A stretch of DNA of 64,000 nt from Gemmatimonadales bacterium UBA1120 (GCA_002313925.1 DCAZ01000115.1:27616-91615), one strand, 5' to 3'; positions 26,212 through 35,864 are shown, numbered from the stretch's first letter. The notes: a model not told the origin generated them from the letters alone. Translations and numbers: made by a program.

Positions 26212-28665
26212 CTATTCCATCCCACTCCAAGCAGCCCGGAGTTGCGCTAGGCTTAGAGGGGAGCCAACGAACAGCTCTTCCGGGTAGGTCCGGTATTGAG
26301 CCATGTCCCGATAGATTGCGTCAGCCTCGTAAAGATTAACGCCGAGGCCAGCAAGGAACTGTAGTCGCAGGTTGCGATCTCGCGTGATCTGAGCATCAGC
26401 GAGCCATGGATCGATCTCAGGCTTCTTAGCAACGAATGTCGCCATCAATTGGGGCGCTGAATAGAAACCCACCTCAGCTAGAGACTGTGCTACAGTGGCG
26501 TATTCAGGAGTGCGTAGCTTCTCGTCCATAGCATCGAGATCGATCGGTGTTGGCTCTCGCTGCGCAAGCATTACGACGTCGTAGCCCTGTCCCTGATTAA
26601 GGTTCGCAAAAACCATTCCGTGTGGGAAAACCTCCAGAAACGTGGCAACCTCACTCTTCACCGCCTCGAGGGTACTTTCATAGAGCTGCACAAATACAGT
26701 AATCACTCCGCCTGGGTTGAGATGCTCTCGAGCTTCGAGCCAGAATTCGGTGGTGTAGAGCGTCGCGGCTCCCTTCACCCAGGGGTCGAAAGGATCCGAG
26801 GTGATCGCGTCGAATTTCCTGTCAGTCGTTAGCAGATAATGCCGAGCGTCATCGATGACTACTTCAGTCTTGGGATTGTCGACAACGTTGAAGTTGTGCT
26901 CTCCGAAGTGCCTGGATACAACCTCCGGCACCAAGGGTTCAATCTCTACGATCGTGAGTTCTTCTACGGCCGGATCCACACTGACCGCTCCAGCCGTCAC
27001 CCCGGCCCCACAGCCGATCACCAGGACGGACTTCGCTTGGAGTGGAACGAGTGTTGTCAGGTGCCCTAGCATTCGCTGGAGACGCATGTCCTGTGGTTCA
27101 CTCGATGCCTGTACTTTCCCAGCGTTGTGGTAGTTCCGAATACCACCACCTAGATCAGATACAGCCATCGACGAGTTCATGCCCTCACCCACATAAACCC
27201 AATCGAAATACTCCGAACTTTGTTGGTACGTCGCTGCATAGCGACCGTAACCCACCAGCAGAGGCGGCACCGGGGCTACCGTCCAAGCCAGAACCACGGT
27301 GCTTATTAGAATACCGGCACCTCTTAAGAAACTTTTGCCCCGTATCCTGACGAAACCCGAGTCATTCCTATCTGTAACCAGAAGAATCAATGCCCCGAGA
27401 GCCGCAATCCCGATCATCATGCGCTGGGTGGTCTGAGTACCCAGTGATCCAATCAACACCAGGGACGTCAGAAGCGCACCGAGAATCGCACCCATGGTGT
27501 TGGCAGCGTAAACCCTTCCGACTAAACGACCGGGATCCTGACCTTTTTTTGCAACCGCTGCAAGCGCCAAAGGAAAGCTTGCGCCCCACAAGGCTGCAGC
27601 CGGCAGAGCGGTAAGCACGGCGCGCATAAAGTCAAACTGGAAATTGAACCAAGGCCTGATAGCAAGGTCCGGACTAACTGGCCAATAAGGCAGAGCTTGG
27701 GTAAGTAAATACGCTGCCCATGCCAAGCCGACCACGACAAGAAATTGTGTCCATCCAAGAGCATGGCGAGCATCCTGTACAAAACGTGCCAGAATAGACC
27801 CTACCGCACTCCCGATCCCTATCCCAAACAGGAAAGAAGCCAATATCAGTGAGAAGGTGTACGTGGTACCACCGAAGTTCAGTGTCATGAGTCGAGTCCA
27901 GACGACCTCAGCTCCGAGCGCTGTCGCCCCCGATAACCCGATTACAAACAGGACTGACCTCGAGCCTGGCGACATCTGCACCGCTTCCGCACTCTCGCTT
28001 TGCTGTCTAGCCTCATAGGCAGTAAATCGCGCAAGGAATAAAGCGAGTATGGTCACCACTACATTGAGCCCCACCGCAGCATAAGTGGCAACACTCACAT
28101 CATGCAGCCGGAGCAGGTAGAAGCCTGCCAACAGACACCCCAGGACAGCACCGAAGGTGTTGCCCCCGTAGAAGAACCCGAGCCACGACACACCTTTCGG
28201 TGTAGTCTCGACCCATCGGGAGATCGCGGGGAGGGTGGCCCCCATCATGATCGTGGGAGGAAGTAAGAAAAGAGCACAAAACGATGCCCGTACCATAATT
28301 CCAGCCATTCCCGGACCACCAATCGACGTATACAGACCGCCTACATACGGCAGTAGCCATAGAACCAACAGTCCGAAAATGCCGATTCCAACTTCGAGCA
28401 TGGCGTAGACTCGGAGCGGATGCCTATCAGTTGCGATAACCTTCGAGAGGCCGATGCTTCCTATGCACATACCACCCATGAAGGTGCCCAGCAATACGCC
28501 TAGTGATATGGCAGATGAGCCAACGATGAGTGAGAGCATCTGAAACCAGACGATCTCATAAATTAGAGCTGCACAGCCACTACCAATGAAAAGAATGACC
28601 AGCAATGGTAAGTAGCGGTCTGATGGAGATACCGACCGTGCAGAGTCGATTGTTTCGGTTGTCAT
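26212..28665 (-). CDS. MFS-like membrane protein fused to a spermidine-synthase-type domain
   Basis: 817 residues. The first half (about 15-460) holds many hydrophobic segments of an MFS-like transporter. The second half (about 480-720) is a spermidine-synthase-like Rossmann domain: VLVIGCGAGVTAGA, an acidic strand end in IVEIEPLV, a DDARHYL motif and SDPFDPWVKG, matching the DxxDP region of aminopropyltransferases. A helical tail follows. Such 'fused MFS/spermidine synthase' proteins are widespread but uncharacterised; the domain may bind decarboxylated SAM or SAM. ATG at 28665. It is separated by 173 bases from the transporter downstream. Confidence 0.88.
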   Translation of the reverse strand: MTTETIDSARSVSPSDRYLPLLVILFIGSGCAALIYEIVWFQMLSLIVGSSAISLGVLLGTFMGGMCIGSIGLSKVIATDRHPLRVYAMLEVGIGIFGLLVLWLLPYVGGLYTSIGGPGMAGIMVRASFCALFLLPPTIMMGATLPAISRWVETTPKGVSWLGFFYGGNTFGAVLGCLLAGFYLLRLHDVSVATYAAVGLNVVVTILALFLARFTAYEARQQSESAEAVQMSPGSRSVLFVIGLSGATALGAEVVWTRLMTLNFGGTTYTFSLILASFLFGIGIGSAVGSILARFVQDARHALGWTQFLVVVGLAWAAYLLTQALPYWPVSPDLAIRPWFNFQFDFMRAVLTALPAAALWGASFPLALAAVAKKGQDPGRLVGRVYAANTMGAILGALLTSLVLIGSLGTQTTQRMMIGIAALGALILLVTDRNDSGFVRIRGKSFLRGAGILISTVVLAWTVAPVPPLLVGYGRYAATYQQSSEYFDWVYVGEGMNSSMAVSDLGGGIRNYHNAGKVQASSEPQDMRLQRMLGHLTTLVPLQAKSVLVIGCGAGVTAGAVSVDPAVEELTIVEIEPLVPEVVSRHFGEHNFNVVDNPKTEVVIDDARHYLLTTDRKFDAITSDPFDPWVKGAATLYTTEFWLEAREHLNPGGVITVFVQLYESTLEAVKSEVATFLEVFPHGMVFANLNQGQGYDVVMLAQREPTPIDLDAMDEKLRTPEYATVAQSLAEVGFYSAPQLMATFVAKKPEIDPWLADAQITRDRNLRLQFLAGLGVNLYEADAIYRDMAQYRTYPEELFVGSPLSLAQLRAAWSGME

Positions 28666-28835
28666 GTAGTTCTTATGCCTCCTGCTGCGATCGGCAGCCT
28701 ACGGTCGTGGCGGCTTGAAAACAACGTGTGCCCGGAGGGCGTTAGCTTTAGGAGGAACAGAGAGTCAGAGTATGGGAGGAGCCCTGCAGGACCGTCTTAG
28801 AGAATATGCAACTCTAGAAGGTGTATGGAGGAAAC

Positions 28836-28901
28836 ATGGAAGAATCAGAGAGTTCGTTCGATAGGACCTTGCTCCCAAGCCGCCTCATGAGGCTATTGTG
28901 A
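28836..28901 (+). CDS. Candidate 21-residue peptide coupled to the next gene
   Basis: A tiny frame with an ATG at 28836 directly after a near-perfect Shine-Dalgarno sequence (GGAGG, 4 bases before). The peptide begins MEESESSFDR and ends RLMRLL. Its TGA overlaps the GTG start of the small membrane protein (GTGA), the usual arrangement for translational coupling. It could be a leader peptide controlling the next gene or a real micro-protein. No family is recognised; support is ribosome site plus overlap only. Confidence 0.4.
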   Translation: MEESESSFDRTLLPSRLMRLL

Positions 28902-29065
28902 TTGGAATTATCGAGTTCTTAGTCGAGAACCCAATCTTACTGGTCGCCCTATTACTGATCGTTGCGGTCTTTCTATTCGCCGTGATCAAGAGACTCTTGA
29001 AGCTATTAGCGATTGCAACGATTGCTGGCGTTCTCTATGTCCTGCTCGTCAACTATGTCGGGTAG
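28898..29065 (+). CDS. 55-residue hydrophobic membrane protein
   Basis: Frame from a GTG at 28898 with GAGG five bases upstream to a TAG at 29063-29065. The peptide (begins MIGIIEFLVENP) has two hydrophobic stretches separated by a short basic turn (VIKRLLKL), predicting a two-pass inner-membrane hairpin. Low polarity and regular codon use argue for a real small membrane protein. It is convergent with the DUF5777 barrel gene (36 bases between). Family unknown. Confidence 0.6.
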   Translation: MIGIIEFLVENPILLVALLLIVAVFLFAVIKRLLKLLAIATIAGVLYVLLVNYVG

Positions 29066-29101
29066 CCGCTTGGGACTCAGACAGCTTGATATTGTCAGTG
29101 A

Positions 29102-29968
29102 TCAGAAGGTGAGCAACCTCGTAACGTTGAACCCCAGCCTCCAATACTTCGGCTTGAACTGAGAGGGTGTGCCGCCAAGAACCTGGGTTGGATTCATTCT
29201 ATACTGGTTGGTTAATACGATCTTAAAGAAGTGACCGCCGGTCTCGAGTTCGACCCCGAGGGTCCCGCTATCGTGCTCAAGGTCAGGCTGGCGCTTACTG
29301 ATGATCCACTCTCCAAGCAGGCTCACCTGCTCTGAGATGTAAGCCTGCCCGTGGATACCTAAAGCAAAAGTGGTCTCTGGCTCGGTATCCTGAATATTGG
29401 GATTTCTCAGTACTGTTGGTACGAGCCCAATACCTAAGCGGCCTCCGATTAGAGCATTGAGCATTACTTGGGCGTAAGCCTGGGATTCGTTGTCGCCTGC
29501 CCCACTCTCACCGGGGTCCGACATGTTCCAAGCGAAACCTCCCATTACACCAATCATCACTGGGACGGATTCAGTGCCACCCTCAAAGAGGCGAGCCTTG
29601 GCATTTAATTCGAGGTTGTCATCAATGTTGGTACGTACGACACCAACCATGGTGCGATCAGAAACCGCATACGCGAGTCCAAGACGGTTCGCTACCGGAC
29701 CATCCAGGCCCCATAGGGCCTGAAATCCGTCTGCTACCGCAGGGAAAAATCTGTGAGATATCTCAAAGAGCCATGCGCCCCTTGAGATCGTCTGTGCCGT
29801 GGGAAGATTCGCGCTTTGTTGTGAGTGAAAGACTGTGGGCGGCACGATTACTGGCTGCTCACGTCTCTCAAAACGGTCCGGTTGTTGTTGTGCTGAGCCG
29901 AGCATTGCGAACGTGGCCGCATAAATCATGGCCATACTGATCGCCCGACGGACGCACTTAGTTCTCAC
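29102..29968 (-). CDS. DUF5777-type outer-membrane beta-barrel protein
   Basis: About 288 residues with a signal peptide (SMAMIYAATFAMLGSAQ). The mature part begins with NLPTAQTISRGAWLFEISHRF and continues as alternating beta strands such as NRLGLAYAVSDRTMVGV, matching the DUF5777 barrel family. It overlaps the end of the YceI gene (GTG at 29968; YceI stop at 29958-29960), so it is the third cistron of a cytochrome/YceI/barrel operon. Role unknown; probably an outer-membrane channel or scaffold working with the two upstream proteins. Confidence 0.78.
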   Translation of the reverse strand: MRTKCVRRAISMAMIYAATFAMLGSAQQQPDRFERREQPVIVPPTVFHSQQSANLPTAQTISRGAWLFEISHRFFPAVADGFQALWGLDGPVANRLGLAYAVSDRTMVGVVRTNIDDNLELNAKARLFEGGTESVPVMIGVMGGFAWNMSDPGESGAGDNESQAYAQVMLNALIGGRLGIGLVPTVLRNPNIQDTEPETTFALGIHGQAYISEQVSLLGEWIISKRQPDLEHDSGTLGVELETGGHFFKIVLTNQYRMNPTQVLGGTPSQFKPKYWRLGFNVTRLLTF

Positions 29969-30635
29969 TATCAAGCTCTGCGGGTTCCAAAATAAAGTCG
30001 AGTTCCATGCGAATCTCGTTATTCAACTTCAGGAACATGAGTTTGGGAATTTCAATGTCATGATCCGATAAAAACACTGGGAACGAGCAGTTGACGTGGT
30101 ATCCCTCATTTACCGTTGCCAAATCGCAGGTCAATACCCGTTCTTGTTCTACGCCATGTATGCCCAGTACACCCTGGGTCGTCACCCGAAACATCGCCCC
30201 GGGAAGAGAAACCACCAGTTCAATCGTGCCCCCGAATGCCGCATAAGGGTATTGCTCAACCTCGAGGTAGCTATCCCGCATCTGGCGATCACGCATCCCA
30301 ATTCCCGTATCCAGACTCGCTAAATCCACTTCGAAGTAAATCTCAGACTCAGTTCCACCCGTGCGATCTGTCAGTTCTTCGGTATTGAGTAAAACCAAGC
30401 CGTCTACCCGTTCCGTAGTGCCCTCAAACTCATCTATCACTGTTCTCGAAGTAAACCGCACAAGTCGGTCAGATTCGAGAGCAACTTGATAGGCTTGTTG
30501 GCCCGACAAGACGGCAGCCCCAAGAAATATCCCGACAAGCACGAGGCTTATCGCATGAACTATCCGGCTTCCCAACTGACAGCTCAAGCTAATCAAAGCA
30601 TCCGGCCTCTCTCGAACGTCAGTTGTTCTGAGCAC
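29958..30635 (-). CDS. YceI-family lipocalin-like protein, exported
   Basis: Up to 225 residues. A hydrophobic segment (AISLVLVGIFLGAAVLSGQQ) acts as signal peptide. The mature part follows the YceI pattern: an RLVRFTSRTVIDEFEG strand, SEIYFEVDLASLDTGIGMRDRQMRDSYL split over two motifs, and an LSDHDIEIPKLMFLKLNNEI end. YceI proteins bind isoprenoid chains, for example quinones, in the periplasm. The GTG at 30635 overlaps the upstream cytochrome gene by 17 bases; a start closer to the signal peptide is possible. Confidence 0.88.
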   Translation of the reverse strand: MLRTTDVRERPDALISLSCQLGSRIVHAISLVLVGIFLGAAVLSGQQAYQVALESDRLVRFTSRTVIDEFEGTTERVDGLVLLNTEELTDRTGGTESEIYFEVDLASLDTGIGMRDRQMRDSYLEVEQYPYAAFGGTIELVVSLPGAMFRVTTQGVLGIHGVEQERVLTCDLATVNEGYHVNCSFPVFLSDHDIEIPKLMFLKLNNEIRMELDFILEPAELDSEN

Positions 30636-31074
30636 CCGTGTTGATCCAGTTCTTGATATTCGTCAGGTCGACATTATCGAGAGCACTTCCGCCTACGGGC
30701 ATTCTGCTACCGTTACCGCTTCCTTGGCGGTTTTCCAGCTTCTTCACCAGATAGCTGTTCTGAGCGTCGTTAGGGATAACATAGACCTCACCTGACATTG
30801 GTGAAGTCACGTTAACAAGGCGCGCATGATTTGCGGACCCAGACGTGCTGATCGTTAGACCACCCGCCCCGTTCCCGTGACAGTTGCTACCAGCACAACC
30901 CCGTCGCGTGAATATTTCAGTAATGTCATTGGCAAACGAGGGGTTGGCCTTGATGGTTCGAGTACCGGATGGCGTTCCGCCTTCGCCGGGATCCGTAGGG
31001 CTATCACTCGCGGAACAAGCAGCCAATACAACACACATGAGAACAGGACAGAGCACTCGGTGTAAGATTTTCAT
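30619..31074 (-). CDS. Small c-type cytochrome lipoprotein with a CX4CH heme motif
   Basis: 151 residues. A lipoprotein signal (LMCVVLAAC, Cys20) is followed by a flexible Ser/Pro/Gly linker and a cytochrome-c-like domain. Heme attachment is CAGSNCH (C60, C65, H66), the rarer CX4CH spacing; the distal ligand is probably Met125 in RMPVGG, and the end has the usual NIKNWINTGA. The ATG at 31074 has AGGGAG seven bases before it and is preferred over an upstream opening at 31113. It is the first gene of a set with YceI and DUF5777, suggesting electron transfer at the outer membrane or periplasm. Confidence 0.8.
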   Translation of the reverse strand: MKILHRVLCPVLMCVVLAACSASDSPTDPGEGGTPSGTRTIKANPSFANDITEIFTRRGCAGSNCHGNGAGGLTISTSGSANHARLVNVTSPMSGEVYVIPNDAQNSYLVKKLENRQGSGNGSRMPVGGSALDNVDLTNIKNWINTGAQNN

Positions 31075-31167
31075 GACCCAACTCCCTTGCCGCCGGTCGT
31101 TACTGGCCGACATCTTCGCCAGCGAACCAGCTGGTTCTTAGTCACCACCGAACGCCACAGGCGCTAA

Positions 31168-32523
31168 ATGGAAACCTTGAAGTCCTACAACCCTGCCACG
31201 GGAGAGATCCTCGGTGAAGTGGAAATTACTCCTGCGGTGGTAGTCCCTAATATCGTCGCGAAAGCCAAGGCTGCTCAACTTGCCTGGGGCGACCTTGGCC
31301 TAGAGGGTCGTGCGGAACTGATCAAGGCTACAGCAGATATCTTCGTCGATCGGGTTCAGGAACATGGTGAACTCATGACGAAAGAAATGGGTAAACCCCT
31401 TAAGGAAGCAATTGGTGAAGCCAAATCACTCGGATGGGGAATTGAGGAAGAGTTAGCTGAGATTATTGAAGCACTGAAACCGGAAGTCGTCGAAGATGGA
31501 CGACTCAGGTCGACTATCTATCATGATCCGCTCGGGGTAGTCGGTGCGATCACACCGTGGAATTTCCCGATGTCGATGCCAGCCTGGATGATCCTCCCCT
31601 CCCTGGCGGCTGGCAACACAGTGGTATTCAAGCCGTCCGAGGAAACGCCACTCTGTGGTCAAGCATATGCAGATGTACTCAATGAGGTTTTACCCAAGGA
31701 CGTGCTGATCGTTATCCACGGTGCTGATGACCAAGGCAAGGCAATCGTTCAATCCGATGTCGACATGATCGCATTCACCGGTTCGCGAGAGGCGGGTAAG
31801 CATATCATGCGTGAAGCAAGCGGGACGTTGAAGAGGGTTGTACTGGAGCTCGGAGGCAAAGACCCTATGATCGTCCTTGGAGACGCAGACATCGCGAGGG
31901 CAGCTAAGTTTGCGGCGTCGAATTCTTTTCGGAACGCCGGACAAGTGTGCATCTCGACCGAGCGAATCTTTGTGATGGATTCTGTCGCGCAAGAGTTTGA
32001 GCACGCGCTCACCGAGATCGCTTCAGTAATGACCGTCGGTAGTGGGATGGGGGATGCGGATGTGGGCCCAATGGTGAATGGCCACCAACGCGACCACGTG
32101 CTCGGGCAGTTAGAGGCAGCGATCTCAGGTGGTGCTGAAGTGCTGGCCGGAGGTGATGGGCACTATGACAATTTCGTCGTCCCAACCGTACTAGGAAATG
32201 TCACTGACGAAATGGACATCGCCAATGCAGAGACATTCGGACCGGTGGCCTGTATCACACGCGTATCGTCCGTAGACGAAGCTGTAACGAAAGCGAATGA
32301 CACCCACTTCGGTCTGGGTGCGGTCGTCTTTGGTGGAGACTCGGAAGAGACTGCAGAAGTTGCGCGACGTCTCACAGCGGGGATGATCGGTATCAACTCA
32401 GCACCCGGTGGTGCAGTCGGTACTCCGTGGGTTGGTGCCAGACAGAGTGGATTTGGGTTCCACAAATCACCTGATGGACATAAGCAATTTACGCAAACCC
32501 GTGTAGTTACTTCACGAGCATAG
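31168..32523 (+). CDS. NAD(P)-dependent aldehyde dehydrogenase, succinate-semialdehyde type
   Basis: 451 residues of the aldehyde dehydrogenase superfamily. Visible are the N-terminal YNPATGE, the cofactor and transition-state region [27 protein letters not shown], the general base Glu in [12 protein letters not shown] and the nucleophile Cys in [10 protein letters not shown]. Length and motifs fit succinate-semialdehyde dehydrogenases of the short (about 455 residue) group, which convert the semialdehyde to succinate. No GABA transaminase lies nearby, so another aldehyde is possible. ATG at 31168. It is divergent from the cytochrome operon with a gap of about 90 bases. Confidence 0.9.
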   Translation: METLKSYNPATGEILGEVEITPAVVVPNIVAKAKAAQLAWGDLGLEGRAELIKATADIFVDRVQEHGELMTKEMGKPLKEAIGEAKSLGWGIEEELAEIIEALKPEVVEDGRLRSTIYHDPLGVVGAITPWNFPMSMPAWMILPSLAAGNTVVFKPSEETPLCGQAYADVLNEVLPKDVLIVIHGADDQGKAIVQSDVDMIAFTGSREAGKHIMREASGTLKRVVLELGGKDPMIVLGDADIARAAKFAASNSFRNAGQVCISTERIFVMDSVAQEFEHALTEIASVMTVGSGMGDADVGPMVNGHQRDHVLGQLEAAISGGAEVLAGGDGHYDNFVVPTVLGNVTDEMDIANAETFGPVACITRVSSVDEAVTKANDTHFGLGAVVFGGDSEETAEVARRLTAGMIGINSAPGGAVGTPWVGARQSGFGFHKSPDGHKQFTQTRVVTSRA

Positions 32524-32530
32524 ATCCCTA

Positions 32531-34966
32531 ATGCATCTGCAGACAACCAAGAGCTTCTTACTCATTGCACTCGTTATAGGCCTCACCAACTGCGGCTCAG
32601 ATGGCACGGGCCCAGATGCTGGTGGCAACTCCGTGTCAATCTCCAGAACGTCTGTCACCCTCAACTTTCTGGGCGAAACGACTCAGTTGACGGCCACAGT
32701 GCGCAATAGCAAGAACGTGCCTGTCAGCGGGCAGGTAACCTGGTCCAGTGATGCTCCGACTGTGGCAACTGTGAGTTCCAATGGGCTGGTCACAGCAATC
32801 GGTAATGGTCAAGCGACACTAACGGCGACCTCTGGAAGCTTGTCCGCAACCGCATCAGCGACAGTGCAGCAGGTTGCTACCAGCTTATCGATCGTATCAG
32901 GAAACGCCCAAACCGATACAATTGGCCAACTGCTAGCAGAAGCGCTGGTTGTTCGAGCTGAAGATCAAGGCGGCTCTGCGGTATCAGCAGTAAGTATCAG
33001 CTTCTCAGTCAGCCAGGGTGGTGGATCGTTAAGCGAAACAAGCCTAACTAGTGATAGTGATGGAGAGGCTTCAACAAACTGGACCCTAGGTACAACGTCT
33101 GGTACCCAAAACGTGACCGCCCTCATCGAGGGAAGCGAGAGCGGGAAAGCTAATTTCTCTGCGACGGTGACACCCGGCCCAGCGACTGCATTCAGCAAAG
33201 AGTCAGGAGATCAGCAAATCGGGAAAAATAATCGACCTCTCCCAGAGCCCGTCGCGGCTGCAGTGAAAGACGAATTTGGAAATGGAATCCCAGGCATTCC
33301 GGTCACTTTTTCTGTGACCGATGGTGGCGGGTCGATTAGTCCTGCAGATAGCATGACGGGCGAGACAGGGACAGCCGAAGGCACCTGGACCATGGGTGTT
33401 GTTGGTACCAATATACTCACGGCGAGCACGACTGGGTTCCCTGACCTAGAGTTCACAGCTACGGCAGAACTCTATGTGGCTAAGGCCGACCTAACCGTCA
33501 GTAGTATGATAGTCAGCCCCGCGAATGCGACTGCTTTTCAGGACCTCACTGTTACTGCAACAATCACGAATTCAGGTGATTTCACCACCGGCTCAGCCTT
33601 TGATGTCCAGCTTCTGCTCGACAACGTCCAGGCCGGAAATACAACCGTTTCTGAGCTCGCGGACAGTGCGGAGACTCAAATCAGCTTCGATGTGGGCAGG
33701 CTTGCCTCTGGCCCACATACGTTTCAGGTAGTCATCGATCCTAACAATGATATCGACGAACACGATGAGGCCAACAACAGTGTAGGACGAAGTGCTCCTA
33801 TCGCAGCAGCAACCGAGCTGGTCGCCGGAACGCCGGCCAGGAACCTTTCGCTTCCAGACAGTATGGAGCTCCTCTTTAACCTTGAGTTGCCATCATCCAG
33901 CAATCTAGTGATCTCGACGTCTGGAGGTTCAGGCGATCTCGATCTCTACGTCCACCACGGCGCGCGACCAGCACACCGAGATGATTACAAGTGCCAGTCG
34001 GGAAGTCCGATCTCTAGCGAATCATGCACCTTTAATGCCGCAGAGCCAGGGGTCTATCATATCCTACTCTTCGCTTGGGACCAGTTCTCCGGTGTGACAC
34101 TAGAAGCACAGGTTGGAGGCGATCCCAATCCCTTCAACATTGAGCTTGTCTTCCTAACCGGCGGGACTACCGAACAGGATGACGCCTTCCGGACCTCAGC
34201 TGCGAAATGGGAAAGCATCATTACAGACGACATCTACGCCTTCTCCTTTGCAGACAGTCCTGCCTTAGCGAACGAATGTATTTCAGGACAACCACTGATC
34301 AGTGACGTTGTCGACGATGTGAGGATCTACGTCAGTATTAGGGATATCGATGGCCCACAGCCCATATTGGGTCGGGCCGGGCCGTGCTACATACGTGGTC
34401 TGTCGGAGCATCCCATCGTTGGTATGATGGAATTCGACATTTACGATTTCGATCGTATAACCGACCAAGGACTTCTAATACCAGTTGTGCTTCACGAAAT
34501 GGGTCATGTGCTGGGTATCGGAACGATTTGGGACCGAAAAGAGCTTCTCGTAAATCCATCCGCTGTGACCCCATCCGCGGATACGCACTTCATCGGGCCA
34601 CATGCCATCACTGCCTTCGATAACGCAGGCGGAGTTAACTATACAGGTGGGCAAAAGGTCCCAGTGGAAAATGAGGCTGGGCCAGGTTCTCAAGACTCGC
34701 ATTGGAGAGAAGCCGTTTTTAATGCTGAACTCATGAGTCCTTTCGTTGACTCCGGGGTCCAGAATCCACTAAGCCGTATTACGATTCAGTCGTTAGCGGA
34801 CCTTGGTTACGGAGTTGATGTGACTCAGGGCGAGCCCTACTCCGTGCCCCTCGTGCCCCTCGCGGCGGACCTAGTGAGCCCGGACCGTGGACCAGGTATC
34901 GACCTCCGCGATGATATCCGCATAGGACCAATCTTGGTTGTGGGGCCAAAAAAGCGCAGACGTTAA
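32531..34966 (+). CDS. Secreted lipoprotein with Ig-like domains and a leishmanolysin-like metalloprotease domain
   Basis: 811 residues. It starts with a lipoprotein signal (LIALVIGLTNCGS). Then come a BIG2-type domain (about 35-112, with TWSSDAPTVATVSSNGLVTA), two Big1-like domains (about 115-310), a CARDB-like domain (about 318-425), and a pre-peptidase C-terminal-like domain (about 440-530; GDLDLYVHHG). The last part is a metzincin-like protease with HEMGHVLGIG (H655, E656, H659) and a C-terminal SRITIQSLADLGYGV typical of secreted leishmanolysin-like enzymes. Probably surface-attached and protein-degrading. The C-terminus ends in a basic KKRRR. It begins 7 bases after the aldehyde dehydrogenase stop. 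Confidence 0.87.
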   Translation: MHLQTTKSFLLIALVIGLTNCGSDGTGPDAGGNSVSISRTSVTLNFLGETTQLTATVRNSKNVPVSGQVTWSSDAPTVATVSSNGLVTAIGNGQATLTATSGSLSATASATVQQVATSLSIVSGNAQTDTIGQLLAEALVVRAEDQGGSAVSAVSISFSVSQGGGSLSETSLTSDSDGEASTNWTLGTTSGTQNVTALIEGSESGKANFSATVTPGPATAFSKESGDQQIGKNNRPLPEPVAAAVKDEFGNGIPGIPVTFSVTDGGGSISPADSMTGETGTAEGTWTMGVVGTNILTASTTGFPDLEFTATAELYVAKADLTVSSMIVSPANATAFQDLTVTATITNSGDFTTGSAFDVQLLLDNVQAGNTTVSELADSAETQISFDVGRLASGPHTFQVVIDPNNDIDEHDEANNSVGRSAPIAAATELVAGTPARNLSLPDSMELLFNLELPSSSNLVISTSGGSGDLDLYVHHGARPAHRDDYKCQSGSPISSESCTFNAAEPGVYHILLFAWDQFSGVTLEAQVGGDPNPFNIELVFLTGGTTEQDDAFRTSAAKWESIITDDIYAFSFADSPALANECISGQPLISDVVDDVRIYVSIRDIDGPQPILGRAGPCYIRGLSEHPIVGMMEFDIYDFDRITDQGLLIPVVLHEMGHVLGIGTIWDRKELLVNPSAVTPSADTHFIGPHAITAFDNAGGVNYTGGQKVPVENEAGPGSQDSHWREAVFNAELMSPFVDSGVQNPLSRITIQSLADLGYGVDVTQGEPYSVPLVPLAADLVSPDRGPGIDLRDDIRIGPILVVGPKKRRR

Positions 34967-34976
34967 CTAAAGTTAC

Positions 34977-35864
34977 TCAGCTAATTTTATCCCCTCTATG
35001 GATCTCCCTCTCCAGGGTCCGGGTCAAGCAGGTCGGTCCACCACAACCCTTCCTACTAATCTCGATGCCTCTGTAGGTATACACTTCAACGCCCACCCCC
35101 TCTAAGCATCGCCGCGTCTCGCTATTTCCTTCAACTGCCAACACAACACGTGGCGCAACGGCGAGGACGTTACACCCCATTGAGGGCTCGTACTCTCCAT
35201 CTGGAACCTCGATCAATTGGTAACCACGAGCTAGAAGCTCTTGGCGGAATGACATCGGAAGTAGCGGGGAGTAGACCAACAGCAGATCCTCCGCAAGCGG
35301 GCTCACAACCGACATGAGGTGAAAGACGTCACCCGGACCCTGCCAGTCGGGCAAGGGCACCTCGAGGATCTCAACACCACCTGAGAGAAATTCCTGAAAT
35401 TGTAGAACTCCTGAGGCATTAGTTCGACGGCTCAGACCGATGGCAAGCGTCTCGCTGTCGAGCCAAACCACGTCACCTCCTTCAAGTGTACCTGGAGCCT
35501 CGATCAGGCCGGCGATATGGATCCCAAGTGCCGGATACTCATCGGCATGAGCTTCCGGTTCTAAGGCACGAGACTCCTTACCCATCCGACAAAGAATCGC
35601 ACCTGAGTTCGATAAGACCGAAGCATCCCGCATATAGATTGAATCCAAACCAAAGTCTCCACTTTGGGCCCATTCGACAGTCACTCCTAAGTCTTCAAGC
35701 TGTGCGGCTAGGGCATCGGACTCCCGGCAAGCCAACTCGTAATCTGGTGCATCCACATAGTTGAGATTCTCCCACTGCTCCGCGATCCGACTGGGTGAGA
35801 TGAAGGCGTCACTCGCGTGCCTCATCAAGACGCGCCGGAGCGGTGATACGTCGGACTGATACAT
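34977..35864 (-). CDS. Guanidino-modifying enzyme, dimethylargininase / amidinotransferase family
   Basis: About 295 residues of the penta-propeller (pentein) superfamily. Motifs include the substrate Asp region YMRDASVL, GTLEGGDVVWL, His in FHLMSVVSPL and the nucleophile Cys in GGPTCLTRTL near the C-terminus. Members hydrolyse methylated arginine, arginine or agmatine-like substrates. Sequence features favour dimethylarginine dimethylaminohydrolase-like enzymes, but substrate choice is uncertain. The ATG at 35864 starts at the conserved part; longer openings add a poor N-terminal extension. The stop is 10 bases from the convergent protease gene. Confidence 0.82.
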   Translation of the reverse strand: MYQSDVSPLRRVLMRHASDAFISPSRIAEQWENLNYVDAPDYELACRESDALAAQLEDLGVTVEWAQSGDFGLDSIYMRDASVLSNSGAILCRMGKESRALEPEAHADEYPALGIHIAGLIEAPGTLEGGDVVWLDSETLAIGLSRRTNASGVLQFQEFLSGGVEILEVPLPDWQGPGDVFHLMSVVSPLAEDLLLVYSPLLPMSFRQELLARGYQLIEVPDGEYEPSMGCNVLAVAPRVVLAVEGNSETRRCLEGVGVEVYTYRGIEISRKGCGGPTCLTRTLEREIHRGDKIS

